A stretch of DNA of 64,000 nucleotides, taken from positions 516,018,686 through 516,082,685 of the forward strand of contig CM066037.1 of the NCBI GenBank assembly GCA_033557465.1, written 5' to 3'. Every line of letters begins with the position of its first letter. Position 1 is the stretch's first letter. The translations under genes were made by a program, and so were the position numbers. The DNA is from Ichthyophis bannanicus. Taxonomy: Eukaryota > Chordata > Amphibia > Gymnophiona > Ichthyophiidae. The notes beneath the pieces were generated by a model that was not told the DNA's origin, made no database searches, and saw only the letters and a list, made by a program, of their open reading frames with translations. Below are positions 43,510-54,858 of this stretch, piece by piece.

Positions 43510-44370
43510 CATAGAAACACGACAGCAAAAAAAGACCATATGGCCTCTCTAGTTTGCCCTTCCATATCAACTACAAAAGTCCCATTTTTTCCTTTAGAGA
43601 TCTCCTGGGTTTGTCCCATACTTTTCAAATACTAACCTCGTCTCTACTAACTCCACTGGGAGACTATTCCATGCTTTCTTGAATTCAGATATTGCCCTTG
43701 TCTCTACTACCTCCACTGGGAGACTAATAATCCACGCATCTACCACTCTTTCTGTAAAGAAATATTGCTGCATATTACTCCTGGGCCTATCACCATTCAC
43801 CCTCATTCTATGTCCCCTCGTAGCAGAGCTTGCTTTCAATTGAAAGAGGCTCTCCTCTTGCCATGGAGGTATTTAAACATATCATATCTCCTCTATCTCT
43901 CCTTTCCTCTAATATATACATATTAAGATCTTTAAGGCTGTCTCCATATGCTTTATAACAAAGACGACTAACCATTTTAGTAGCCACCCTCTGCACAGAC
44001 TCCATCCTGTTTATATCTTTTTGAAGGTGTGGTCTCCAGAAATGAATGCAATACTTCAAATGAGGTCGCACTAGAGACTTATATAGGCACTATCACCTCT
44101 TTTTATCCTGCTGGCCATTCTTCTCCCTATGCACCCAAACATCCTTCTGGCTTTCAGCATTGCCTTTTCTACCTGTTTAGCCACTTTAAGATCATCAGAA
44201 ACAATCACGCCCAGGACCTACTCTTCTTTCATAGATAGAAGTACTTCACCCCCTACACTGTACCACTCCCTTGGATTTTTTGCAGCCCAAATGCATGAGC
44301 CTGCATTTTTTGGCTTTAAATCTGAGCTCCCAAATTCTTGACCATTCTTCAAGCTTAGCTAGATCCCTTA
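43510..44370 (-). mobile_element. CR1 LINE 3' part, outermost layer of nested block
   Basis: The minus-strand CR1 3' end is at 43510 (CATAGAAACACGACAG). ORF2 C-terminal blocks are spread over frames at 44071-43594, including RPHLKYCIHFWRPHLQKDI and QYFFTERVVDAWI. A tandem duplication of about 75 bp at 43635-43735 repeats the FEFKKAW/SLPVELVETR block. The CR1 stops at GCTAGATCCCT (44370) and resumes at 50672. Confidence 0.82.
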
Positions 44371-45135
44371 TGTTTATTGTTTATGTTTATTAAAACTTGA
44401 TTGACCGCACTTCAAAATAAAATCAGAGCGGTTTACAATAAATAAAAACCAATAAAAGTAAGGCACAAGGCCAGAAAAGGAAAAGAAATTACAATTTTAT
44501 AAAAGCAGAGTGGGCTGAGGAACAATAGAGGGAAGAGAGTAGAGCTATAAGGAAGGAGGGGAGGTGGGGAGGTTAAAGGCTAGGGAAAAAAGGTGGGTTT
44601 TTAGCTGTTGTTTGAATGCTGCGTGACAGGGTTCTAGGCGGAGAGAAGTGGGCAGGGAGTTCCAAAGTGCAGGACCTATAAAGAAAAAAGCCAAAGAGCA
44701 GGTGGATTGAAGATGGGCGGCAGAAGGGGGGGGAAGGGTGAGACGGTTTAAATGGAATGAGCTGGGGGTGTCTGGGGGTGTGAAAGTGAATAAGATCAGC
44801 TAAATATTGTGGGGTACTGGTGTGTAGGGCCTTGTGAACCAGGGTGAGTAGTTTATATTGGGAACGAAAGGAAACGGGTAACCAGTGTAGATGGATAAGA
44901 AGAGGGGTTGTATGGTGATAAGGAGATGAATGAGAAAGAAGGCGAGCTGCGGTGTTTTGGATTCTCTGAAGATGGTGAAGATGGGAGGAGGCCAGGCCGA
45001 TTAGGATAGAATTAGAAAAATCGACCCGGGACATGACTAGAGAGAGAAGTAGAGTAGAGAGAGCGGAGGGGGAGAGGAAGGGGTGAATAGCGCGAATTTG
45101 ACGTAAGAAGTAAAAAGAAGTTTTGGTAATGTAAG
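44371..45135 (-). mobile_element. L2 LINE 3' part, second layer
   Basis: The L2 3' end is at the left (TTGTTTATGTTTATTAAAAC). The frame at 45034-44573 has SRVDFSNSILIGL, HLQRIQNTAARLL and LLIHLHWLPVSFRSQYKLL, the L2 ORF2 C-terminal region. It is interrupted at about 45135 by the next L2 and resumes at about 50435. Confidence 0.8.
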
Positions 45136-46275
45136 AGATTTATTTATTTATTTATTTAACATCTCTTCTATACCGCGCTATTAAAAATCAGCGCGGTTTA
45201 CATTGAACAAAATATACTGCAATGCATACAGGCAACATTGAGTTTACAGAGAACGGGGCATATATAACATGGAATAACAGGGATAACTATGTACAATCAA
45301 CATTATATTATATATATACTTAACTATATACAAAATTCAAGCTTGAATGGATATTGTGCATGTATTCAAGTGGGTGTTACGGGTAGATGGTAGTCTTGTG
45401 GGCTACCGTGTAGTCTAACCATTTTCTGGTTGTATAAGGGTGCTAAGGTGTCTGGTGTATGTGGGAGGCCTGTTGGTTGTGAGAGTATCCATGATCACTT
45501 CTGGGTAGAATTTTGTGAATAGGTGATGCTTCACGGCTTTTCGGAATTGTAATAGACTTTTGATGCCACGGATTTCATGGGGGAGTGAATTCCAATTTAT
45601 GGGTGCGAATATTGAGAAAGCTCTGTTCGATGTAGCTTTAGTACATGATGTCATCAACTTGGGAACTATTAAGGTGTTCATAGCAGTAGTCCTTCTGTTC
45701 CTATTTTCGAGGGTGATATGAATTAGTTTGCTGATTGGTGTCGGTGGGTAATTATTCATGGCTTTGAAGGTCAGGACTAGTGACTTATATAGTAGTCTGG
45801 CTTGTAGGGGTAGCCAGTGGAGGTCTTTCATGATAGGCGTTATGTGAGCAGATTTTGGTGCCCCAGAGAGGACTCTTGCAGCTGCATTCATAGCCAAACG
45901 AAGTGGATTTAAAGTTGATTGAGAGAGCCCGTGGAGGATGATGTTTGCAAAATCAAGATGTGGGAGGACTAATGCCTGAAAGGTTGATCGGTAGTCAGCA
46001 TAATCAAGTAGGGGGCGGAGGTGTCGCAGTGTTCTGATCTTATGATATACTCTTTGTCACATTCTTCACATGCGTTGACATATCCAGGTGTTGGTCCAAT
46101 GTGATGCCGAGATATCGGATTGTGGGTTTGGACGTCAGTTCTATGTTGTTGACCAGTAGCGACGGAGGAGGTACGAACTTATGGTTCCTTGTAACAAAAA
46201 GAACATCAGTTTTGCTATGATTTATTCTTAAGTTTTGGGTCAGCAGCCATTCAGCTACTGCTCCGAAACAATTGA
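45136..46275 (-). mobile_element. L2 LINE 3' part, third layer
   Basis: A new L2 3' end begins with TTTATTTATTTATTTATTTA and CATCTCTTCTATACCGCGC. The frame at 45897-45415 has HITPIMKDLHWLPLQARLL, LENRNRRTT and INWNSLPHEIRGIKSLLQF, the L2 C-terminal blocks. The L2 is interrupted at 46276-46278 (TTA) by the DNA transposon and continues at 49084. Confidence 0.85.
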
Positions 46276-46278
46276 TTA

Positions 46279-49080
46279 CACAGGTACACTACCAAAAAAC
46301 TGCCTCCAGTTTTGCAACTGATTCCTATAGATTTTGGGGTGCTGAATCCAGGAAAAATAGCCAAAATGTTCCATCACGTCACGTTTTCTTGCAAAATTAT
46401 ATTTCTTACCCATATAAGGAATGTTCACATAATTTCTTTTTAGCCGACTGCAGTTTATTTTCTTGGCCCAAAATAGAGGTTGTAATGGTTAACTAACTAG
46501 AAACACTCCCTCATGATATTTTAGAGTGTTTTGTATTCATTTTATACATTAACAGGACAATTGGGAGGCGGGGGCTAAATCCAGTACTCGCGCTGGCGCA
46601 TGTTCTTTCCTGTTCGCCTCGCCTCGTTCGCTTGCTCAAACACGGTGTTTGCGACATGAACGTTCCTGTCAAATTTCAGTTTCTTGCAAGTTCATTATTA
46701 CCTTTTGTTTGCTCAGTCGTAATCCAGCTTTATTCCGAAGTGGTTCACTACAGTTGTAGTTTGCAGTGCTGTGTATTTGTGATGGCTCACAGAGCCAGAG
46801 GTTGCGTCAACTCTCCGGACAGTTTTTGTTTTATTTGTGGGGAATATACCGTGAAAAAGCGGCAGAGGAACATTTCTGCATTTATTAAAGTATATTTCGC
46901 CTATTTCGGTTTGAAGTTAGGCGATCAAGACAAACCGTGGGCTCCTCACAAAGTGTGCAAGACATGTGAGGAAGATCTACGCTTATGGATGAAAGGTAAA
47001 AAACAAGCATTTCGTTTCGGAATACCTATGATGTGGCGTGAACAAAGAGACCACAGCAGTGACTGCTATTTTTGCTCTTGCATTGTGAAGGGATACAACT
47101 TAAAAAATAAGAACGTAATAAGTTACCCCAACCTTCCCTCAGCAATTAGGCCTATGCCTCATAGCAACGAAGTACCTGTGCCTGAACCACCAAAATCTTT
47201 GGATCATATTTGTGTGGACGGTTCTGATCATGATGAGACTCATCAGATGGCTTTTCCCGATGAGTCCAGTACTTCCGAGTTTGAAACTGAACCAGATCCG
47301 AAACCTGAACTTTTCTCTCAAGCTGAATTGAATGATTTAGTCCGGGATTTAGGACTCCCAAAAGATGCTAGGTTCTCGGCTTAAACAGAAAAATCTATTG
47401 TCACCAGGAACAACTTTTTATTGGTACCGCAACCGCGAGACACAATTTTTGAAGTATTTCAGCAAAGAGGAAGATTTGGTATTTTGCAACGATATATACG
47501 GAGTGATGGAAAAGTTTAAACTCAAGTATGATCCTGCTGAATGGCGGCTGTTCATTGATTCGTCAAAAGACAGCATAAAAGGTGTTCTTCTTCATAATGG
47601 CAACACATTTGCTTCAGTTCCTATTGCTCACTCTGTTATTCTCCAAGAAAAATACGAGAATTTGGCCCTGATTCTTCAGAAGATTCGTTATGATGAGCAT
47701 AAGTGGATGATTTGTGGAGACTTTAAAATTCTATCCATGCTATTAGGGCAGCAATCCGGTTTCACCAAATATCCCTGCTTCCTTTGCTTGTGGGATAGCT
47801 GGGGGAAAAAGACTGGCCAATTCGGGAGTATTTGAGACCCGGTGAGAAAAATGTTCTTCATGAGAGCTTGGTACCTCGTGATAAAATTCTATTACCACCT
47901 CTCCACATTAAGTTGGGTCTCATTAAGCAATTCATCAAGTCCCTTCCAAAAGATGGTGAGTGCTTTCGGTACCTTTGCTCAAAGTTCCCCCGACTTTCTG
48001 AAGCAAAGCTAAAGGAAGGAGTGTGTGTTGGCCCTGATATAAGGAAACTCATTTCAGATGGAGCATTCGCTGAAACGATGTCTGAGAAGGAAAAAGAAGC
48101 CTGGGATTCCTTCAAGGATGATGTTCTCAAATTCTTGGGGAACAGGCGGGATGAGAACTATAAGGATATTGTTGCCAGGATGCTCAATGCCTTCAAAGAA
48201 CAAGGCTGTAACATGAGCCTGAAAGTCCATTTCTTGCACTCCCATGTGAACTACTTTCCCGAAAACCTGGGGGCGTACAGTGAAGAACAAGGTGAAAGGT
48301 TTCACCAGGACATCAAGGACGCAGAGAGAAGGTACCAAGGAAGATGGAACACCACTATGATGGCTGATTTCTGCTGGTTGCTGCTGCGGGAAACCCCAGA
48401 TGAAAAATACGCCAAGCAGCGCACCAAGAGAAGCATTCGGGGGGAAGAAGAAACGGGCCCACCAGGAGATTGATTGCCCAAGAATGACTTTAAAATCTAA
48501 ATTGTGTTGACAAATATCGTGTTTTTACTAAACTTTGAAATAAAAATTTGCTAGTTATTACCACAGTGTCGGATCTCATTTATTAGAATTTCATATTCAC
48601 ACCATCGGGTGTTTGTCTTCATGTATTGCAATGGTGCGGTTTGCGTTTTCTATTCTTACATACATACCTGTACAACATTTTTTGCACATTTCTTTGCTTT
48701 GCTTTGTGTCTAACCTCACTCTTATATGCTCAATGTTTGTGCACATGTATGTGGCTGTTTTAAGTGCAGACAATTCTGCTACCATCACAGTGTGTTTTGT
48801 TGACATTACTCTATTCTTATGTGCTGCCTTGTTACAATTTTCTTTATTCTTATTTGAATAACTACTAAACAATTAGTATAAAGAATTCATCCAAGAAACT
48901 TTTATCTCGATCGCACTCAATCTGAAACGTTCACCTCAAACTGCTAACCCAATGTAGCAAATAATCTGTACGTGATGGAGCAAATTGGTTACCAGATTTG
49001 GATTCAGCGCACCAAAAAACGTAAAAATCAATCGAAACATTAGAGGCAGTTTAAAAAAATTTTTTTTTAGTGTACCTGTG
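46279..49080 (+). mobile_element. cut-and-paste DNA transposon of unassigned superfamily, innermost layer
   Basis: The inverted ends are CACAGGTACACTACC at 46279 and, from the right on the complementary strand, CACAGGTACACTAAAA ending at 49080. Both run on to an AAACTGCCTC block within 40 bp. The 3-bp duplication TTA (46276-46278, 49081-49083) flanks it, and L2 sequence is continuous across the insertion. It encodes one cysteine-rich protein (46782-48473) in three frames. The CAC start with a 3-bp duplication would be compatible with the CMC (EnSpm-like) group or with Academ. I cannot assign the family from sequence alone. Confidence 0.82.
46782..48473 (+). pseudogene. putative transposase with zinc-binding N-terminus, two frameshifts
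   Basis: ATG 46782 starts MAHRARGCVNSP. The N-terminal part has cysteine pairs in SFCFICGEYTVK, HKVCKTCEEDLRLW and DCYFCSCIVKGY, then YPNLPSAIRP, like a zinc-binding domain. The first frame ends at 47384; the second (47365-47835) has WRLFIDSSKDSIKGVLLHNG, WMICGDFKILSMLLGQQSG and YPCFLCLWDS; the third (47832-48473) has LLPPLHIKLGLIKQF and SEEQGERFHQDIKDAERRYQ. Candidate catalytic acids are D at 47557-47559, D at 47719-47721 and E near 48282-48311. Frameshifts lie near 47370-47384 and 47795-47835. Intact length would be about 560 residues. I recall similar 'uncharacterized' proteins from cnidarians, insects and fish, but cannot verify this. Calling it the transposase is inference from its position between the inverted ends. 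Confidence 0.7.
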
Positions 49081-49083
49081 TTA

Positions 49084-50430
49084 TTGGTGCAAACACTGGT
49101 TGGTCAGTTTTGAATGGCATGTATATGAGGATGTCATCTGCATATGCCAAGCATTGCACGTTGAAGGATCGGATCAATTCACATATCGGCTGCATATATA
49201 TATTGAACATTAGTGCCGATAGGGAAGATCCTTGTGGTACACCTTGAGACTGTAGGAATGGTTCGGAGGAGTCCTGGCCTGTTTTAACTTGTTGCCACCT
49301 ATTGGAAAGGTAGGATTTACACCATTCCAGTGCTGTGCTTCGAATCCCCTTCTCTATCAGACGTTGCAAAAGTATATCGTGGTTCACAGAGTCGAAGGCG
49401 GCGGAAATGTCAAGAAAGATGAGGACAAATCCTTGTTTGATGCTGTTTATTCCTGTGATCAGATCATTGAATAGGGTTGTAAGGATTGTGTCGACTCCAT
49501 GTGCTTCTCTAAATCCATGTTGTGATTTGTCCAGTGGAGCTTCAGTGTCAATATGATGTTGGATCTGTTGTTGGGCAGCTTTCTCGATGATTTTTGCAAG
49601 CTGGGGGATGCTCGAGATTGGTCTAAATGAATCAACTTTGGATGGATCAAGTTTACTGTTTTTCAGTAGGGGCTTGATAGAGGTGTGTTTCAAACTCTGG
49701 GGAAATGAGCCTGTTAGAAAGGACTGGTTCAGTATTTTGCACAAGATTTGGCTTAGATCATGTCGCAGATCTTTGATCCAGCTGGCTGGGCATGGGTCAT
49801 TAGGTGCAGTGCTAGGATTGATGGAAGCAATGATGTTCTCAATCTCATTAGTTGATATTGTATTGAAATTGCAAAATGGAATTATTTGAGATGCCTTAGG
49901 TGATACAGAAGGATTGTTGGTAATTGCGCTCGTGCTGGCCTTAATCATTTTTGATTGCAGGTAGTTTGCATAGTCCTGTGGTTGCGGCATTGCAGGTTAG
50001 GCTGAAACTGGCTCTCTTGTTATGGATTTTACTAATCTGAACAGTGTATGTGGTTTATTGATGGAGCGTTTCAATAGGTTTGTGTGGTAGAGCTTCTTAC
50101 TCAGTGTTATCTTCTCACGGTGGGTAGTTAAGTGTGAGTTATATGTTTCAAGGGCCTCTGGAGAGTGGGTTCTTCGCCATTGTCTTTCAAGTTTGCGTAA
50201 GTGGATGAGAGATGTACGAAGGTCAGTAGAGAACCATGGCGCGTGTTCTCGTTTTCTTGTTTTCTTATCATTGTGTAATGGACAAGAGGCGGCTCTGAGG
50301 TTCTCGTCCCATTTGGATATAAGGTCATCTAAGTTGAGGGAGTTGTTGGTCATGAGTGGTTGAAGGTTATCTAGGACCTTGTCACGGTTGAGAGGTTGAA
50401 AGCGGGCTGTGTGGGTTCCAGGTGAATTGA
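49084..50430 (-). pseudogene. L2 LINE linker and reverse transcriptase, third layer continued
   Basis: The frame at 50353-49997 has REHAPWFSTDLRTSLIHLRK and LERQWRRTHSPEALETYNSH, the segment between endonuclease and RT. The frame at 49990-49067 encodes the RT: PCPASWIKDLRHDLSQIL, then VDSFRPISSIPQLAKIIEK, SQHGFREAHGVDTILTTL, FLDISAAFDSVNHDILLQRL, GVPQGSSLSALMFNIYM and CLAYADDILIYMPF, with catalytic D in LDISAAF and YADD (about 49135-49146). The RT frame is open until the transposon. The endonuclease is absent, so this L2 is 5'-truncated near 50430. Confidence 0.87.
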
Positions 50431-50671
50431 ATGGTATGAGATATGAGATATGAGGTATGAGATATGAGAGATATGAGCATGAAAGGAAAGGTCTAAATCA
50501 AAAAGGACACCGAGATAGCGGAAAGTGGTGACCAAGGATATGGGAGTGTCGGAAAGGGATGGAGCTAGAGAGGGGGAGGGATGACCGTGGGGGAACCAGA
50601 TGGCAGTGGTTTTGGCAAGATTGAGGTGAAGGCAGTTCTGGGTCAACCAGTGGGTGACGGCAGTGAGGCAG
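50431..50671 (-). mobile_element. L2 LINE RT end, second layer continued
   Basis: The frame at 50646-50431 has MTQNCLHLNLAKTTAIWFP and LVTTFRYLGVLFDLDLSFHA, the L2 block just after the RT active site. It completes the C-terminal part at 44371-45135. A run of GAGATATGA-like repeats (50437-50477) sits exactly at the junction with the inserted L2. Its left edge resembles the L2 flank at 45125-45138 (GTAATGTAAGAGAT versus GAATGGTATGAGAT), a possible imperfect target duplication. Confidence 0.75.
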
Positions 50672-51650
50672 TTATTTCATATTATCTACTCCTTCCTGGG
50701 TGTCTAACTCTATTGCAGATTTTGGTATAATCCACAGAGAGGCAAACCTTACCAGACAGTCCTTCTGTAATATCACTAACAAAGATGTTAAAAAGAATCG
50801 GACCAAAGACAGATCCCTGCGGCACACCACTGGTAACATTCTTCTCCTCAGAATGAGCTTTATTTACCTGTACCCTTTGTCACCTCCCACTCAATCAATT
50901 TCTAACCCACTTTAGGGTCCATCCCTAGGGTGCTCAATTTGTTTATAAGTCGCATGTGTGGAACGGTGTCAAAGGCCTTACTGAAATCTAAGTACAAGAC
51001 ATCTAAGGCTCTCCCTCGATCCAACTCCCTTATCACACAGTCAAAGAAATCAATCAGATTTGTCTAACAAGACCTAACTCTGGTAAACTCATAATGCCTC
51101 GGATACTGTAAGCCATTGGACTCCAGAAACCTCACTATCCTCTATTTTACCAGCATTTCAAATAATTTACTCACCACAGAGGTTAGACTAACTGGCCTCA
51201 ACCTCATTCTTACTTCCGCCTTTGTGTAAAGGGACTACATGTGCCTTTCTCCAGTCCTCTGGGACCACTCTCAACTCTAAAAAGCATTAAAAGGTCAGTC
51301 AGTATAGCCACTAGAATGTCCCCAAGTTCCTTCAAGATTCTCGGATGTATTCCATCCGGTCCCAACATTTTGTCTACTTTTAGTTTAGCTAGTTCCTCAT
51401 GAATACAGTCTTCTGAAAATTGTTCAAGATCCCCTTCACTGCTGTTCCTATTTGTGGGTGTTTTCTGAGGTTCTCTTCCTGGCCCTTCATCTGTGAACAC
51501 AGAACAAAAATATTTGTTAAGCAATTCTGCTTTATCCTCATCAGCTTCTACATATTCCTCCCCTTCACCCTTGAGTCTGACAACACCACTTTTGCCCTTT
51601 CTTCTCTCGCTAACTTGTCTGAAAAAATGTCTTATCTTCCACTGGACTCC
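50672..51650 (-). mobile_element. CR1 LINE RT region, outermost layer continued
   Basis: This continues the CR1 broken at 44370. The frame at 51524-51210 has LNKYFCSVFTDEGPGREPQK, then CIHEELAKLKVDKMLGPDGI and HPRILKELGDILVAILTDLL. Further antisense RT sequence (CTTTGTGTAAAGGGACTACA, GTGTCAAAGGCCTTACTGAA) covers the catalytic FSKAFDTVP block. The RT end near 50700-50830 includes the region of the FADD box. Several frame breaks occur. Confidence 0.82.
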
Positions 51651-52519
51651 TATTTCTCTGCTGCACAGAATCTAAAACAATGTAAGAAACATTTGAACAA
51701 CAACATTACAGATTCCCCTGCCAAATTTGACAGCATGATTCATTAAGACTTCTCCCAGAGAGAGAGAGAGGCGCTCTAACTAGTATGCATATTTTAAACA
51801 GTAATCCAACTTATTTTCCAAGGGAATACATATATACAGAAAAAAGCAGCAGCAGTCTCCTGGTTTAAATTGTTTTTTTCTTCTGCAGCATATTCCTCCA
51901 CCACTTCCTCCTCTGGCTTTCAGCTCAGTTGGAATATCCCCAACTAAGTTTACAGTGCAATGAGGCTTAACGGCACTACCATCCCTGCCCATTTTTATTT
52001 AATTTTTCCCTTCGTTGTTTTATACATCACCTGTATAAAAATTGCTCCCATTAACTTCAGTTAGATAGAAACAAGCCATGATTTCAAAGATCTGGAATAA
52101 GATAGTCTCTCCAACAAGATATTACACCAAAACTGATAAATGTAGTTAATACGATATGAGAGAGAGAGAGAAAGAGAGAGAGGGGGGGGGGGCAATAAAG
52201 CAGCATGGAGCATGCGGCAGCAAGAACCAAGGAAAGAAGTCGGCAGAAATAGTTGGTTTATGTTTTGGGGATTATGCTGATTTTTGTATTTGCTTTTCCA
52301 ATGATTTGTTTTGTACACCAGACTACAGTTTTGGATTTGCAGTTTAAAAATACGTATGAATGAATAAAACAAACATCAGGTAAAAAAGAGATGCACAGTG
52401 TACTGGACAACAAACACTAGACTAAGAAAATGTTAGATATACTTGCTATGTAAAAAAACACTCTAAAATTCAAGTGAAATTCTCAAATACAGTCTCCTGT
52501 ATGTGAGATGTTTTCATCA
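51651..52519. other. unassigned stretch with a GA microsatellite
   Basis: No gene recognised. A (GA)n/(G)n tract lies at about 52157-52192 and a shorter (GA)n at about 51757-51768. Confidence 0.5.
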
Positions 52520-52860
52520 TGTAACTTCCTTATTGTATTTATTTATTTAACACTCATTTATATACCGCATCTTCCAGAGCTCAGTTGCAGTGTACAATTA
52601 ACAACAATTAACAAAGCGCAGTTTGTTTTACATAGAACATCTAAATTTTACATAGAACATCTTAAGTTAAACAAAGCAAAGTGTAATTAACTAAACAGTA
52701 TATTTAAGCTAGAGCAGTGTGAGTAACAATTAACTAACAAAATGTGATGTCTAAAACAGCATAAGACAGTACATAACATATACAACTATATACATGTGGA
52801 TGTATTTGGGCATAAGAGCTTGGGTCATCGTTTCGTTTAAGCTATATGTGTTGTCCATTT
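52520..52860 (-). mobile_element. L2 3' UTR fragment
   Basis: It begins TTGTATTTATTTATTTAACA and continues TTTATATACCGCATCTTCC then TTTTACATAGAACATC, as at the L2 3' end at 5329-5500. No ORF2 coding part was recognised. Confidence 0.65.
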
Positions 52861-53009
52861 AAGTAGTAGGATTGTACTTGATGTGGTCGTATGTATGTTG
52901 AACCATAATATCTACCATCAAACCTTTTGCAGAAGTGTTCTTAGAGCACTTTGGGTATCCAGCAAAACTTTAACATTCTGCTAGATGCAGGGCTCATGAG
53001 TCAGTGGAA
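52861..53009. other. short unassigned gap
   Basis: Nothing recognised between the L2 tail and the next CR1. Confidence 0.4.
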
Positions 53010-54610
53010 TTATAGAAACATAGAAATATGACAGAAAAAGACCACATGGCCTATCTAGTCTGTCCTTCCATATCAACAACTACAACAGTCCCCTTTTTTC
53101 CTTTAGAGATCCTCTGTGTTTGTCCCATGCTTTTTTGAATTCAGTTACTGTCCTCATCTCTACCACTTCCACTGGGAGACTATTCCATGGATCCACCACT
53201 CTTTCCGTAAAGAAATATTTACGCATATCACGCCTGAATCTATCCCCCTTCACCCTCATCCCATGTCCCCTCATAGCAGAACTTGCTTTCCATTGAAAGA
53301 GGCTCTCCCCTTGTACATTTATGCCTTGGAGGTATTTAAACATCTCAATCATATCACCTCTATCCCGCCTTTCCTCTAAGGTGTACATATTAAGATCCTT
53401 AAATCTGTCCTCATATGCTTTATAATGAAGACCACTAACCATTTTAGTAGCCGCCCTCTGTACCGACTCTATCCTGTTTATATCCTTTTGAAGGTGAGGT
53501 CTCCAGAATTGCACACTATACTCCAAATGAGGTCGCACCAAAGACCTATACAGAGGCACTATCACCTTTTTTTCTTCCAGCCATTCCTCTCTGTATGCAC
53601 CCAAGCATCCTTCTAGCTTTTGCCGTCGCTTTTTCTACCTGTTTAGCTACTTTAAGATCATCAGACATAACCACGCCTAGGTCCCACTCTTCTTAAGTGG
53701 ACAAAAGTACTTCACCCCTATACTATATTGCTCCCTTGGATTGCTGCAGTCCAAATGCGCAACCTTACATTATTTAACATTAAAACCCAGCTGCCAAATT
53801 CTAGACCATTTTTCAAGCTTAGCTAGATCCCTCCTCATGTTATCTACACCTTCCTGGGTGTCTACTCTATTGCAGATTTTGGTATCATACGCAAAGAGGC
53901 AAACCTTACCCGACAGCCCTTCCACTATATCACTAAGAAAGATGTTAAAAAGATTTGGACCAAGGACAGATCCCTGGGGCACACCACTGGTAACATCCTT
54001 CTCATCAGAGTGAGCTCCATTTACCTGTACACTCTTTGTCACCTCCCACCCAACCAATTTCTAACCCAAGCAGTAACTTTAGGGTCCATCCCTAGGGTGC
54101 TCAGTTTGTTTATAAGTCACCTGGTGAGGAACAGTGTCAAAGGCTTTACTGAAATCTAAATACACCACATCTAGGGCTCTCTCTCGGGCCAAGTTCCTTG
54201 TCACCCAGTCAAAGAAATCAATCAGATTTGTCTGACAAGACCTGCCTCTGGTGAATCCATGCTGCCTCGGATCCTGTAATCCGCTGGACTCCAGAAACCT
54301 CACTATTTTCCCTTTCAGCAACGTTTCCAATAATTTACTCACCACCGAAGTTAAACTAACTGGCCTGTAGTTTTCAACCACATCCTTACTTCCGCTTTTG
54401 TGTAAAGGCAGCACATGAGCCTCTCTCCAGTCCTTTGGCATCACTCCCGACTCCAACGAGGCATTGAAAAGGTCAGTCAGTGGAGCTGCTAGAACGTCCC
54501 CAGGTTCCCTCAATATTCTAGGGTGTATCCCATCTGGTCCCATCGCTTTGTCTACTTTAAGTTGAGCTAGTTTCTCATGAACACAGTCTTCTGAAAATTG
54601 TTCAAGATGT
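53010..54610 (-). pseudogene. CR1 LINE, RT to 3' end
   Basis: This is the longest uninterrupted CR1 here. The frame at 54543-54079 has GPDGIHPRILREPGDVL, then GVMPKDWREAHVLPLHKSG, NYRPVSLTSVVSKLLE, QHGFTRGRSCQTNLIDFFDW and YLDFSKAFDTVPH with the first catalytic Asp. After a frame break, 54057-53770 has GVPQGSVLGPNLFNIFLSDI and VCLFAYDTKICN, where the usual FADD reads FAYD. The frame at 53604-53080 gives the C-terminus with VVDPWNSLPVEVVEMR and KAWDKHRGSLKEKRG. The 3' end is at 53010 (ATAGAAACATAGAAATATG). The endonuclease is missing by 5' truncation. Confidence 0.9.
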
Positions 54611-54858
54611 CCCTCGCTTCATTTACATCTTAAAAGCAAAAAAAAAAAAAAAAAGATCTTGCCAGTACTGCTAAGCATTTGTATCCCAACCAGTATTTTT
54701 TTTTTACTTTACTTTGGAATGCAACAGGGCTTTCTAAATTCTGAGCCTATTCAGCTAGAGATGTAGAGCAAGTGGCAAGAATGGTTTTAAACTCAGTTAA
54801 TGTTCACAGAACAACAGTTCTATCTATAAGCTATATAAATACATTATAAAAGGATGAT
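54611..54858. other. short unassigned stretch
   Basis: It contains an A-run (54638-54653) and a T-run. It ends in the 13-bp target duplication ATAAAAGGATGAT (54846-54858) of the next element. Confidence 0.5.

Noticed and set aside
48597..48872. Frames on both strands in the 3' part of the 46-49 kb transposon as a second gene
   Set aside because: They lie downstream of the transposase end, are hydrophobic or low in information, and match on both strands only by chance openness.
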